From contig JAEWIZ010000026.1 in assembly GCA_023386815.1 (NCBI GenBank), positions 171,666 to 235,665 on the forward strand: a stretch of DNA of 64,000 nucleotides. Reading direction: 5' to 3'. The translations under genes were made by a program, and so were the position numbers. The DNA comes from Bacillota bacterium. Its GTDB lineage: Bacteria; Bacillota; Clostridia; Lachnospirales; Lachnospiraceae. Each line of letters begins with the position of its first letter. The first letter of the stretch is position 1. Shown here one piece after another: positions 17,529 to 27,344 of this stretch. The notes beneath the pieces were generated by a model. The model did no database searches and was not told where the DNA came from. It saw only the letters and a program-made list of their open reading frames with translations.

Positions 17529-18615
17529 TTTTATCCTTACGATATTCTTGTGGAGAGATATGATAATAGTTGCGGAACACTCTTGAAAAATGATCAGCTG
17601 AATTGTAGCCAGTTAGTTCAGCTATTTCGGAAATTTTCATATTGGTTTTAGTTAGGTAATCAACCGCATCAGACATACGTAGTTTTTTAACGAGATCACT
17701 AAAGGTGCACCCGGTATTATGTTTAATCATTGTGCTTAAATAGGGTTCACTATAGTGAAACAGGTCACCTAATGCAGACAGGGTTAGGTTTTTATAATTA
17801 TGTTGAATATATTGCAAAATAAGTGAAAAGTCGGAGTCTATCTTATAATCATAAAACTGAATGGTTTCACTATAGTTACGAAGTAATAAAGAAAATAACA
17901 GGTTCACGTAGCTGATGCAGCAATTATTACTATACGTATCGTTGCGGTAGTTCTCCATTGCTAAGTTCTTAATGATACTTTTAATTGGTGCAGTATTTTT
18001 AATAAAGAATAAAAGATAGTTTGAATGGGAACTGTCATGTAATATTGTTCTAAAAAAATAGGATAATAAGTCTCTTTGAGAAAGTAGAGAAAAAAACGTC
18101 GTATTAAATGTGCTTTTTCGGATTAATATATTAAAAACAAAGGAGGTATCATCTTCAATGACAATATCATGTTTTGAGTGCGGAGCAATGATACAAAGCT
18201 CTCCTTCGCGTAGTTTGCGGGATGATTTCTCGAAATAAAAGGTGCATTCACCCCGAAACACATAATTGATCTCAAAATAATTATGGTTATGCATCTTATG
18301 GCTTGTATAACGCATATGTGTTAATATAAAAACATCATTGGAATTGGGAATGATGTCTTTTTCTGTCACTTCTTCTGTGGTATAAGTCTCTGGAATATCT
18401 AAAATAAGAGGAGACTGATAAACTAACGCCTCAAAATCCTCGTCAGATATATCCCCGTAGAGATCCTTATAATTAATCGAAGGTAAACTTTCTTTGAGCA
18501 TTTTATTTCTATAAAGAAAATTAACCATTTCAATGAACTGTACCTTCGTATGACTCAATTCGTAATAGTTCTTCATATGATTCTGAAACTCACCAACGGT
18601 ACTATAGTAGGCCAT
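17524..18615 (-). CDS. AraC family regulator with cupin-like sensor domain
   Basis: 363-residue regulator, presumably of the adjacent sugar uptake locus that starts on the opposite strand 200 bp away. Residues 110-190 form a cupin-like sugar-binding region (KMHNHNYFEINYVFRGEC, then IIAPHSKHDI). The last 100 residues are the AraC helix-turn-helix pair (LGDLFHYSEPYLSTMIKHNTG and GYNSADHFSRVFRNYY). It is closely similar in plan and wording to the AraC protein at 27345-28391. GAGGG lies 9 bases before the ATG. Confidence 0.88.
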   Translation of the reverse strand: MAYYSTVGEFQNHMKNYYELSHTKVQFIEMVNFLYRNKMLKESLPSINYKDLYGDISDEDFEALVYQSPLILDIPETYTTEEVTEKDIIPNSNDVFILTHMRYTSHKMHNHNYFEINYVFRGECTFYFEKSSRKLREGELCIIAPHSKHDIVIEDDTSFVFNILIRKSTFNTTFFSLLSQRDLLSYFFRTILHDSSHSNYLLFFIKNTAPIKSIIKNLAMENYRNDTYSNNCCISYVNLLFSLLLRNYSETIQFYDYKIDSDFSLILQYIQHNYKNLTLSALGDLFHYSEPYLSTMIKHNTGCTFSDLVKKLRMSDAVDYLTKTNMKISEIAELTGYNSADHFSRVFRNYYHISPQEYRKDKK

Positions 18616-18814
18616 AGATTTTATCCCTCTTTAATAACAATATTGTGACTTCCTTTAGCATAGCAGATGTAAAATATAACTTCAATATAATCTTAAAATA
18701 TGTCGGATTTATAGAAAGAAACTACATAGAAATATGTATATAAATCCTTTAAAATAATATATGTAAGATACCAAAGAGTAAGGCTTTGGAGATTAAAAAT
18801 TAGGAGGAACGAAT

Positions 18815-20005
18815 ATGAAGAAAAAGTTATTTGCTTTATTTATGGCGTGTATTCTGGTTTTTGGCTTAACAGCATGTAAAAGCAGTACAAGCAGTACAAG
18901 CGGGGAGAATAGTACAGAAGCAACACCAACAACTAGTGGCGCATCAGCTACGGATGCTGCAGAAGGTGAAACCACAGATACTGCTACAACTGAGGTTTAC
19001 CCTGAAGAAAAGGTATTAATTGGTGTGGAATTATATGATCCTACGGAGAGTGAAACCTTAGCTATTCAGTCTTACTTTGATTATCTATCTCAGAATTTCA
19101 ATGTGGAATTTAAATATTCTGAAGCAATAGCAGATGCAGATGGAGAGATGAAGTTCATTGAAGACTGTGCTATGGCTGGTTGTAAAGCATTTTTTGGTTA
19201 CTATAATGTAACTGGAACAGAACAAATCAGTAAGGTTCTTGAATATGGTATGTATTATTACGGTAGAGTTGATGATGCTTCCTTTGATACCTATAAAAAA
19301 GATCCATTATACTTAGGATATGTGGTTGCCGGTGGTGATGAATATGAAAAAGGTGAAGCTCTTGGTAAATGGGTGAAAGAGCAAGGATATACCAATGTAG
19401 TTTATGCCAATGGTGGTGCTGATTTCGGTGTACAACAATTTGTTCAGAGGCAAGCTGGTTTCATGGATGCTGTGGGAACAGAGGTTGATGTTACTGTTGT
19501 AAGTGGCTTTCCTAATGATCAATTTTTTGCAGATCAGGCAGCTGCTTTATCAAAAGAAGGTCTTCAGGCAGTAGTAGCATCCTTTAATGGCTTGGATTTC
19601 TGGGCTCAGCCTATCGCATCTGCAGGGCTTAATGATGTTAAACTTGCTACAATCGGGGCTGTTAATGATCCATATGTGGAGGGATTTGCAAGTGGTGCGG
19701 TAGATTATCTTGTATCTTCTAATCTGAATGGATATGGTTTGGGTGTAGCTATTATGCTTAATGCAGTTGATGGTAATGCTGATGCAATTGAAAATTCCGG
19801 AATTGCAATTGATTATCATGTGCCTACCTGGTTCATAGGTAATGCGGATGACTGCAAGAAATTAAATGATATTTTAAATGGTGAAAAAGTATACAGTGCA
19901 GATGATTTGAAATCCTTGATCGTTAAATTAAATCCAGATGCTAATTACCAAAAAGTAGTTGATTTAGCTGATGCCGGGGCTTTAGAAAAAGTTCTCAGTA
20001 AATAA
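18815..20005 (+). CDS. lipoprotein sugar-binding protein of an ABC importer
   Basis: Captures a sugar outside the cell and hands it to the permeases encoded downstream. Lipoprotein signal peptide with lipobox LTAC (Cys21), then a Ser/Thr/Glu-rich tether to about residue 60, then a type 1 periplasmic-binding-protein fold. An AGGAGG site precedes the ATG. First gene of a transporter set, followed by a hairpin and then the ATPase gene. Its sequence is well diverged from ribose- or galactose-binding proteins, so the ligand is unknown; the GH2 gene downstream points to an oligosaccharide product. Confidence 0.82.
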   Translation: MKKKLFALFMACILVFGLTACKSSTSSTSGENSTEATPTTSGASATDAAEGETTDTATTEVYPEEKVLIGVELYDPTESETLAIQSYFDYLSQNFNVEFKYSEAIADADGEMKFIEDCAMAGCKAFFGYYNVTGTEQISKVLEYGMYYYGRVDDASFDTYKKDPLYLGYVVAGGDEYEKGEALGKWVKEQGYTNVVYANGGADFGVQQFVQRQAGFMDAVGTEVDVTVVSGFPNDQFFADQAAALSKEGLQAVVASFNGLDFWAQPIASAGLNDVKLATIGAVNDPYVEGFASGAVDYLVSSNLNGYGLGVAIMLNAVDGNADAIENSGIAIDYHVPTWFIGNADDCKKLNDILNGEKVYSADDLKSLIVKLNPDANYQKVVDLADAGALEKVLSK

Positions 20006-20017
20006 TAGTGGTAGGAT

Positions 20018-20063
20018 GGGGATGCTGTAAAATGTGCAAATGTTTTACGGCACCCTGTCTTTT
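20018..20063 (+). terminator. attenuating hairpin after the binding-protein gene
   Basis: GGG-A-TGCTGTAAAA pairs with TTTTACGGCA-CCC across a short loop (one bulge, one G-U pair) and is followed by CTTTTATG. Weak terminators here are common in ABC operons and would keep binding-protein mRNA above that of the membrane parts. Confidence 0.6.
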
Positions 20064-20182
20064 ATGTTTCATGTAGTATATCAATAAAATATAGCTCCAG
20101 TAGGTAAGGAAAGTAATTGTAAAATTTAATAAAGGTACATTTCAACAAACAGTCCTCATAGAATAACGGAGTGGAGGAAGAT

Positions 20183-21721
20183 ATGATAAAAGACAGAGAG
20201 ATTTTATTTGAAGCAAAGGACATATGCAAAACTTATGGGTCTACGACGGCTCTGAATCATGTGGATTTAACCGTATATCGTGGTGAAATCAGAGGATTAA
20301 TCGGTGAAAATGGTTCCGGAAAATCAACCATTTCTTCAATAGCAGCAGGAATGCAGCCTGCAACCAGTGGTGAGATGTATTTGAAGGGTCAATTACATAA
20401 ACCTGCAACAATGATTGAAGGAGCAGAAGCTGGAATTGGTATGATCGTTCAGGAAATGGGTACGATCTCTGGAATAACTGTGGCGCAGAATATCTTTTTG
20501 GGAAATGAACGAAGATTTAAACGATTCGTATGGAAAAAAGGGTTTCATAAATTGGGTTTGATTGATAAGAAAGCAATGTATGCCGAGGCTAAAAAAGCAT
20601 TAGAAAATATAGGCTTTTATGATTGCGACCCGGCAGTCTATATAGATTCCTTGGATATGCAGGATAGAAAGTTGGTTGAAATCGCAAAGGTAATGTATCA
20701 CAATCCTGAGTTATTGGTGGTGGATGAGACAACAACTGCATTGTCACAAAAGGGTAGGAACATTATCTATTCACTCATGCAGAAGATGAAGGCAGAAGGG
20801 AAATCGGTCTTATTCATTTCCCATGACTTAGAGGAAACAATGCAGCATTGTGATACACTCACGGTTCTACGTGACGGTAAATTAATTGCAACCTTGGATA
20901 GATCAGAATTTAATGCAAATGTTGTGAAGAAACATATGGTTGGCAGAGAGATCGGAGAGCATTACTATCGTGAGGATAAGGAATGCAGTTACCAGGAAGA
21001 AATTGTGATTCGTGTAGAGAACTTGACAACCGGAAGAGGTCTCACACAAAATGTTAATCTGGAATTACATAAAGGTGAAATCCTTGGAATTGGCGGGTTG
21101 TCCCATTGTGGAATGCACGAACTGGGCAGAGCTATCTTTGGAGAGGAAAAGGTAGTTACAGGAAAAGTTACCTATGTTCCTACCGGAGAGACGATCACCA
21201 ATGCTCAGACTGCCATAAAGTATGATATGGGCTATGTTTCGAAAAATCGTGATATAGAAGCTTTGGTATTAACGGCAAGCATAAAAGATAACATTGTAGG
21301 CAGTGCCTTTGATAAAATATCAAAATTTGGCCTGATCACACCGAGAGCAGAAAAAAATTATGTTGGAAAACAAATTGATATCTTAAGCATTAAATGTGCA
21401 AGTATGAATCAACAAGTGAAGTTCTTATCCGGTGGCAACAAACAAAAGGTAGTATTCAGTAAATGGTTAGGACGTGGTTCTAAGATACTGATTCTGGATT
21501 GTCCGACAAGAGGAGTGGATATTGGAGTAAAGGCAGCGATGTATCATTTGATGGAAGAGATGAAAGCAGAAGGCAAATCCATAATTATGATTTCAGAAGA
21601 GTTACCAGAGCTCATTGGAATGTGTGATCGCCTTATTGTTTTAAAGAATGGAAAAGTAACTGGAGAACTAAAAAGAGGCGAATCGTTCGATGAGAGCTCT
21701 GTCATAGAATATATGATATAA
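20183..21721 (+). CDS. sugar ABC importer ATPase with two nucleotide-binding domains
   Basis: CUT2-type energy subunit of 512 residues, like RbsA/MglA. Domain 1: Walker A GENGSGKST (41-49), Walker B LLVVDE (Glu182) followed by TTTAL in place of the usual PTAAL. Domain 2: the Walker A region is degenerate (GGLSHCGMHE), the signature FLSGGNKQK is intact, and the Walker B is ILDCPTRGVD with Cys440 where the catalytic glutamate normally stands. A degenerate second Walker A is common in this family; the Cys is not. The ATG at 20183 follows GGAGG. The two permease genes follow directly. Confidence 0.88.
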   Translation: MIKDREILFEAKDICKTYGSTTALNHVDLTVYRGEIRGLIGENGSGKSTISSIAAGMQPATSGEMYLKGQLHKPATMIEGAEAGIGMIVQEMGTISGITVAQNIFLGNERRFKRFVWKKGFHKLGLIDKKAMYAEAKKALENIGFYDCDPAVYIDSLDMQDRKLVEIAKVMYHNPELLVVDETTTALSQKGRNIIYSLMQKMKAEGKSVLFISHDLEETMQHCDTLTVLRDGKLIATLDRSEFNANVVKKHMVGREIGEHYYREDKECSYQEEIVIRVENLTTGRGLTQNVNLELHKGEILGIGGLSHCGMHELGRAIFGEEKVVTGKVTYVPTGETITNAQTAIKYDMGYVSKNRDIEALVLTASIKDNIVGSAFDKISKFGLITPRAEKNYVGKQIDILSIKCASMNQQVKFLSGGNKQKVVFSKWLGRGSKILILDCPTRGVDIGVKAAMYHLMEEMKAEGKSIIMISEELPELIGMCDRLIVLKNGKVTGELKRGESFDESSVIEYMI

Positions 21722-21733
21722 GAGGTGAAGCAG

Positions 21734-22702
21734 ATGAAGAATGAAGCAATCGGAAAGAAAAAATCCTTAAAACGAAAGGAGTTAATGATCGATCTTGCTC
21801 CTTTGATAGGATTAATTATAGTAGTAATAGTATTTGCTGTCTTAACAGAGGGTAAGAGCATTAGTAATGTGAATCTTAAGATATTAACCAATCAAGTTAT
21901 TTTAACTGCATTAGTAGCAATCGGTTTGGTGTTTTCCTTTGCATGCGGAGCTCTGGACATGTCTTCCGGAGGAACCCTTTGTTTATCTGCAATTGCAGGG
22001 GCATTGGCAGGAATTAAAACAGAGAATTTTTGGATTATGATCCTCACGGTAATCGCTGTCTCTATGGGAATTGCGGTTTTTAAAGGATTGGTTGCTGCAT
22101 ATCTGACCTTACCGATCTTTATTGTAATGATTATCTTTGGTAGTTTTTTAACTGCAATCGGTTTGGTGTTACTTGGCGATGAAACAACATTGTCACTTGG
22201 TACTATTATTCCCAAAATGGATATGACACTGATTAACGTAATCTTTATCGGGTGTTTTTATCTGATCGCAATGATCGTCTTTAATTACACAAAGGTAGGA
22301 AAAGCCTGTAAGCTACAAGGTGGCAATTTCCTGGCAGCAGGACAATCCGGTATTAATACCAAGCAAAATGTGATTATAGCATTTGTTATGAGTGGAATTG
22401 GAATAACGCTTGCAGCGATTATTACAATCTTAAAGACGAAGACGGTTACAGCCTCTACTGGAGGTTCCATTGGAAACGATGTTCTTGTAGCAATAGTACT
22501 GGGCGGTATGCCTTTGTCCGGAGGACCAAGAAGTAAAATTAGTGCAGCCTTAATCGGTGCAGCTACGATTACCGTTTTAAACAATGGTCTTAGCATTTGT
22601 AATGTATCCAACGATATCATTCAGATCGTTCGTGGAGTAATCTTTATCATCGTGGTATTTATAACCTCCGCGTCCTATCGAACAAAATTATTGCCAAGGT
22701 AA
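21734..22702 (+). CDS. sugar ABC importer permease 1
   Basis: CUT2-type inner membrane subunit of about 322 residues with eight to ten hydrophobic segments and the family loop VLGGMPLSGGPRSK. It pairs with the permease encoded next to form the channel. The ATG at 21734, behind AGAGGTG, is preferred to the upstream in-frame GTG at 21725, which is part of that site. Its start lies 13 bp after the ATPase stop. Confidence 0.85.
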   Translation: MKNEAIGKKKSLKRKELMIDLAPLIGLIIVVIVFAVLTEGKSISNVNLKILTNQVILTALVAIGLVFSFACGALDMSSGGTLCLSAIAGALAGIKTENFWIMILTVIAVSMGIAVFKGLVAAYLTLPIFIVMIIFGSFLTAIGLVLLGDETTLSLGTIIPKMDMTLINVIFIGCFYLIAMIVFNYTKVGKACKLQGGNFLAAGQSGINTKQNVIIAFVMSGIGITLAAIITILKTKTVTASTGGSIGNDVLVAIVLGGMPLSGGPRSKISAALIGAATITVLNNGLSICNVSNDIIQIVRGVIFIIVVFITSASYRTKLLPR

Positions 22703-22768
22703 TCGATGATGCTGGTACATATTAATGTAATTTTTCAATCATTTAGAAGGAAAGGCGCGGGGATAATA

Positions 22769-23767
22769 ATGAATAACATAAAAAAAATAGGATTTAATCT
22801 ATTTATGATGATCCTGATTCCATTAGCCACTTATTTGATTTTCTATGTTTTATGTAAAATAAAAGGGGTTACTGGCTTTGGAGTGGGAACAGATCTAAAG
22901 GTAATGTTCCGTAACATGGTTTACACCGGGTTTATATCACTTGCGGTATCCTATAATCTAAATTCCGGACGATTTGATTTCAGTATAGGATCAACTTTAA
23001 TATTATCAACCATTTTGGGCGGTATGTTAGCTTTACGATATGAGCTTGGACCAATCCCACTATTGATATTATGTCTGGTATTTGGAGCAATCATAGGAAC
23101 ACTTAGTGGTCTCGTCTATGTTTTGCTTGGTTTACCTCCCATGGTTACATCCCTTGGAGTTGCGATGATTTATGAGGCCATTGGCTTTAAAGTTAGTAAA
23201 GGAGCCGGTGTGAAAATGATTGGGCATAATGATCTTCTGATCTGGTGTCAACAGCCTTATATATATATATTGTGTGCGGTAATTGTAATTATTTTATTCA
23301 TTCTTTTGAATTACACACAGTTTGGCTATAATACCAGAGCCTTAGGACCTGGTCAGGAAATAGCTGTTAATCTGGGTATTAATGAGAAGAAAAATGCAGT
23401 AATTTGTTATGCCATCGGTGGCGTCTGTATGGCGGCAGCCGGATTGGTTAATATGTCCGTACTTGGAACCGTAAGTCCTGAGATTGGATTAGGAAGTGCT
23501 TCCTATATCCAAAATGCCTTCCTCCCAATGTTTATCGGTAATATCTTAGCAAGGTACTTAGATCGAAATACGGGGGTTATCATGGGTGCCTTAACTCAGT
23601 CCATCATCTTTGCCGGTATTGGTAAATTGGGGGTACCGTCTGCTTGGCAGTCAGTGATAACAGGTGTTATTGTTCTGGGATTCTTCACTTATTCCTTCAA
23701 TGCATATAAAATTGTGGAATTCCAGATGTTTAAGGAGAAGAAAGCGAAGGCGGAAGCTGAACTTTGA
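22769..23767 (+). CDS. sugar ABC importer permease 2
   Basis: Second CUT2-type permease, about 332 residues, mostly hydrophobic, with LNSGRFDFSIGSTLILST (usual DLSVGS-like segment) and ALGPGQEIAVNLGIN. It is distinct from permease 1, so the channel is a heterodimer. The ATG at 22769, behind a GGAAAGG-type site, is preferred to an earlier ATG at 22706, whose extra 21 residues do not look like the family. The GH2 gene begins 55 bp downstream, so it is probably in the same operon. Confidence 0.83.
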   Translation: MNNIKKIGFNLFMMILIPLATYLIFYVLCKIKGVTGFGVGTDLKVMFRNMVYTGFISLAVSYNLNSGRFDFSIGSTLILSTILGGMLALRYELGPIPLLILCLVFGAIIGTLSGLVYVLLGLPPMVTSLGVAMIYEAIGFKVSKGAGVKMIGHNDLLIWCQQPYIYILCAVIVIILFILLNYTQFGYNTRALGPGQEIAVNLGINEKKNAVICYAIGGVCMAAAGLVNMSVLGTVSPEIGLGSASYIQNAFLPMFIGNILARYLDRNTGVIMGALTQSIIFAGIGKLGVPSAWQSVITGVIVLGFFTYSFNAYKIVEFQMFKEKKAKAEAEL

Positions 23768-23822
23768 TTAGAATATACATAAAAAGTAGGCGGTTATATA
23801 CGTCTATAGATGGAGGAATCAC

Positions 23823-26249
23823 ATGTTAGAAAAGAAGTTTAACAATGATTGGAAATTTTGGCTGGAGAAAGATGCTTTTTCACTGATATGGAATATACCG
23901 GAGGATGCAAGAACAATCGAGCTTCCTCATGATGCAATGATTGAGATTGATGCGAATAAAGATAGTCTTAATAAAGGAAATACAGGATACCGAGATGGGG
24001 GTGTATACCATTATGTTAAGAAATTATTTGTTCCTTTCGAATATAAGAATAAAACAGTCATGCTTAAGTTTGAAGGTGTTTATATGAATGCCTTTGTCTA
24101 TGTAAATGGAGAGCTTGCAGCAAAATGCCCCTTTGGCTATTCTACCTTTTATGCAGACCTTAACAGTTATTTGAACTATGGCGTTGAAAATGAGATACGG
24201 GTAATTGTCAGGAATGGTGCTATGCCAAATAGCCGATGGTATACGGGCGGTGGTATTTATCGTGATGTTTTTTTATTGGTTTCAGAACTAGTTTATATTA
24301 CACCGGATGGATTATTTGTACATACGGAGCAGATAGATCAGGACTATGCCACCTTAGTGGTTACAACAGAGGTAAAGAATAGGTGTTTTACAAAGGAAGA
24401 ATTGATCCTGGAACATGAGATTTGTTATGATGGGGTAGTTGTTTCATCAGATCGGATTCCGGTTGTACTCATGGAACAAGAGCAAAGAAAAATGTATCGC
24501 AGGATAACAGTAGAAAAGCCTGTGTTATGGACGGATCAGAATCCTAAGTTGTATACCTGTCGATCAAGGCTCTATCAAGGGGAAGTAGTTTGTGACGAAA
24601 GTGTAACTACCTTTGGAATCCGTACGATTGCTCTGGATGCAAAAAGAGGTCTTCGTGTGAATGGTGAGGTGGTAAAGCTGCGTGGAGCTTGTATACACCA
24701 TGATAGCGGGTTGCTGGGAGCTGCAACCTACGAGGAGGTACATGCAAGACAAATACGAATTCTCAAAGAAGCAGGATTTAATGCCATTCGTATGTCGCAT
24801 CAGCCAATGGCTCCGGCAATGCTTCGAGCTTGTGATACACTTGGTGTATATGTAATGGATGAAACCTTTGATATGTGGAACAGATGTAAATCGGATTATG
24901 ATTATGGCCTATATTTTTCTGAATGGTGGGAAAAGGATGTTGAAGCAATGGTACGCAAGGATTACAATCATCCCTCTGTGATCATGTATTCCATTGGAAA
25001 TGAAATTCCTGAAATCGGTATGGATCATGGTGCAAAGACCTGTCACAGGATTGCTTCTAAGTTAAAAGAACTGGATCCTTACCGGTATACACTCCCATCC
25101 ATCAATGGTGTATTTGCAGCTGGAGATTGTATGGAGGAAATAGTTGCTGACGTAGTTGATGGTTTGAAAAAAACAAATAAATTAGTAGGCAATGTGAATA
25201 ATATCATGTCGCTTATGGACAAACATATGGATGAGATTGTAGTGCATCCGACAATAACGAAGAGAATTGACAAAGCGTGCGCGACAACAGATCTGGCAGG
25301 CTATAACTATATGTCTGCACGCTATGAGATGGATGGAATAAACTATCCAAACCGTGTTATTGTCGGAAGTGAGACCTATCCGCCCCAGATACCAAGAAAC
25401 TGGAAGCTGGTAAATCAGTGTAATCATGTAATTGGTGACTTTACCTGGACAGGTTGGGATTACATCGGCGAAGCTGGTGTAGGTGTGCCCGCATATCAAT
25501 GGGGAGAGGGCGGTTTTGGAGCGACATTTCCATGCCAAATATCCTATTGTGGAGATATTGATATCACAGGATTTCGAAGACCGGTTTCCTATTTTCGAGA
25601 AATTGTCTTCGGATTACGTAAAAAGCCTTATATTGCCGTCCAAAATCCATATCATTATGGAGAGCATTTGATCGCAACACCCTGGGTACTTAGTGATAGC
25701 AGGGCAAGCTGGACCTTTGCGGGAATGGAAGGTAAACCAGTCGTGATAGAGGTATATGCGCCAGGAACAGAGGTTGAGCTTTTCTGCAATGGAGTATCAC
25801 TTGGAAAGAAACCATCAGGAGAGGAAGTAGGTTTTCGAACCTTGTTCGAGGCAAATTATATCCCCGGGATATTAACAGCAATAGTATATGAAGATAACTG
25901 TGAAATAGGCCGTACAGAGCTTATAACAGCGTCCGACGAAAGAAAGATTGAGATTACCACAGAAACAGTAGGAGAGGAATTTGTATACTTGCCCATCCGT
26001 ATAACGGATAATCAAGGTATCACAGTTACGGAGGGAGAGCAGGAGCTGGAGCTGAAGCTAGAGGGGAATGCTAAACTTGTTGCATTTGGAAGTGGTAATC
26101 CTAAGCCGGAATATAACTTTATGACAGAGAGGACAAAAACCTTTGAAGGCAGGGCACTGGCAATTATCAGAAGAGGGAAAGAAGCGGGAGTTATCACTGT
26201 AAAAGTTATTGGGCAGGATGTAGAGAATGCTGAAATCAAGGTAGAATAA
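23823..26249 (+). CDS. family 2 glycoside hydrolase, 808 residues
   Basis: Cytoplasmic retaining beta-glycosidase of beta-galactosidase or beta-glucuronidase type that probably cuts the imported oligosaccharide. Jelly-roll domain (about 1-180), Ig-like domain, TIM barrel with acid/base Glu394 in YSIGNEIPE and nucleophile Glu517 in VGSETYP, then extra C-terminal beta domains (from about 600), as in DUF4982-containing GH2 enzymes. No signal peptide. GGAGG before the ATG. Overall length and order differ from the compact GH2 encoded at 948-2741, so they are not duplicates. Confidence 0.9.
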   Translation: MLEKKFNNDWKFWLEKDAFSLIWNIPEDARTIELPHDAMIEIDANKDSLNKGNTGYRDGGVYHYVKKLFVPFEYKNKTVMLKFEGVYMNAFVYVNGELAAKCPFGYSTFYADLNSYLNYGVENEIRVIVRNGAMPNSRWYTGGGIYRDVFLLVSELVYITPDGLFVHTEQIDQDYATLVVTTEVKNRCFTKEELILEHEICYDGVVVSSDRIPVVLMEQEQRKMYRRITVEKPVLWTDQNPKLYTCRSRLYQGEVVCDESVTTFGIRTIALDAKRGLRVNGEVVKLRGACIHHDSGLLGAATYEEVHARQIRILKEAGFNAIRMSHQPMAPAMLRACDTLGVYVMDETFDMWNRCKSDYDYGLYFSEWWEKDVEAMVRKDYNHPSVIMYSIGNEIPEIGMDHGAKTCHRIASKLKELDPYRYTLPSINGVFAAGDCMEEIVADVVDGLKKTNKLVGNVNNIMSLMDKHMDEIVVHPTITKRIDKACATTDLAGYNYMSARYEMDGINYPNRVIVGSETYPPQIPRNWKLVNQCNHVIGDFTWTGWDYIGEAGVGVPAYQWGEGGFGATFPCQISYCGDIDITGFRRPVSYFREIVFGLRKKPYIAVQNPYHYGEHLIATPWVLSDSRASWTFAGMEGKPVVIEVYAPGTEVELFCNGVSLGKKPSGEEVGFRTLFEANYIPGILTAIVYEDNCEIGRTELITASDERKIEITTETVGEEFVYLPIRITDNQGITVTEGEQELELKLEGNAKLVAFGSGNPKPEYNFMTERTKTFEGRALAIIRRGKEAGVITVKVIGQDVENAEIKVE

Positions 26250-26301
26250 TTGGTTTACTTGAACTAGAGAACATAAAAATTTGATAGCAAAGGAGTAAAA
26301 C

Positions 26302-27162
26302 ATGAAGGAAAAGTCCTTGATCGAGATATTTGGAGATTATAAAGCTTGGAAGTTTCAGGAGAATAGCTGGTGTATTAGCTTTATGGAAGGAACAGAGTAT
26401 ATGTATCTGCTGGAAGGTAAGGATAAGGCTATGCTTATTGATACCGGATATGGGACAGGTACCTTGGCAGATTTTGTGGGAGGTCTGACGGATAAGGAAT
26501 TGGTGGTAGTGAATACTCATTTTCATCCGGATCATGCAGCAGGCAATGGTGAATTTAAAGAGGTATACTTACACAAAGATTTTGAGCTAGATGCTCCGTC
26601 GATAGATTCCCCCAATGCAGTACCTTTTGACTTATCTGCTTTGAAGTTCCCCTTATATCAAAGAAATAGATTAAAGAATGGTGATGTTATCGATTTGGGA
26701 GAACGGGTTATTGAGGTGATTGAGGCAAAGCCGGCTCATTGTAATACAACCTTATTTTATTTGGATAGGACAAACCGACTCTTCTTCTGCGGGGATGATC
26801 TGGAATCAGCACAGGTTATGATGTTTGATAACTCTCGCAATTCTAATGCTCCCTATGAGATAAAGGAGCGTTTGTGTAATCTTAAATTAAATTGTCAGTG
26901 CATGAAGGAACGTGACGAGGAGTATGATTTATTGCTTCCAAATCATAATGGTACACCGATTGCAAAAAGCTATATTGATGAATATATCGAGCTTGTAGAT
27001 CATATTTTTCTTGGCGATGCACGAATGGAAGATAAGCTGAATCATATTTATCTGGAAATGGATCCAAAAGCTTCAAAACTTTGCCGAATTAGATGGAAGC
27101 ATGCTAGTATCTTTGTGGAGAAGGCGCTTGTAATGGAGGTATACGGTAGCGGCTTATATTAA
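26302..27162 (+). CDS. metallo-beta-lactamase fold hydrolase
   Basis: Two-metal hydrolase of the MBL superfamily. NTHFHPDHAAG gives His73, His75, Asp77 and His78, with a later Cys-Gly-Asp-Asp (CGDDLES) supplying the bridging aspartate region and PNHNGTP a further histidine. The 286 residues have no signal peptide. GGAG lies 9 bases before the ATG and the gene sits 52 bp after the GH2 gene, so it belongs to the sugar locus. A lactonase or phosphoester role on the released sugar is possible, but the sequence does not decide. Confidence 0.82.
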   Translation: MKEKSLIEIFGDYKAWKFQENSWCISFMEGTEYMYLLEGKDKAMLIDTGYGTGTLADFVGGLTDKELVVVNTHFHPDHAAGNGEFKEVYLHKDFELDAPSIDSPNAVPFDLSALKFPLYQRNRLKNGDVIDLGERVIEVIEAKPAHCNTTLFYLDRTNRLFFCGDDLESAQVMMFDNSRNSNAPYEIKERLCNLKLNCQCMKERDEEYDLLLPNHNGTPIAKSYIDEYIELVDHIFLGDARMEDKLNHIYLEMDPKASKLCRIRWKHASIFVEKALVMEVYGSGLY

Positions 27163-27233
27163 GTTTGACAAAGAAAGGTTTGAATGAATTATAAGTAAAA
27201 TAAAGGGTACTTAAGTAGATTTATATATTGTTC

Positions 27234-27282
27234 AGAAGTGGTATACTGCTCATTCTGTTTTAATGAGGAATATACCACTTCT
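27234..27282. terminator. terminator at the end of the sugar operon
   Basis: A 12-bp stem (27234-27245 with 27271-27282) encloses a second 6-bp stem (27249-27254 with 27262-27267). It separates convergent genes and may serve both. Confidence 0.8.
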
Positions 27283-27344
27283 TATATCTCGGTAATTAAA
27301 TAATGATTTGTGATCGACTCTAACCATGAGTATAGCGGAGGATC

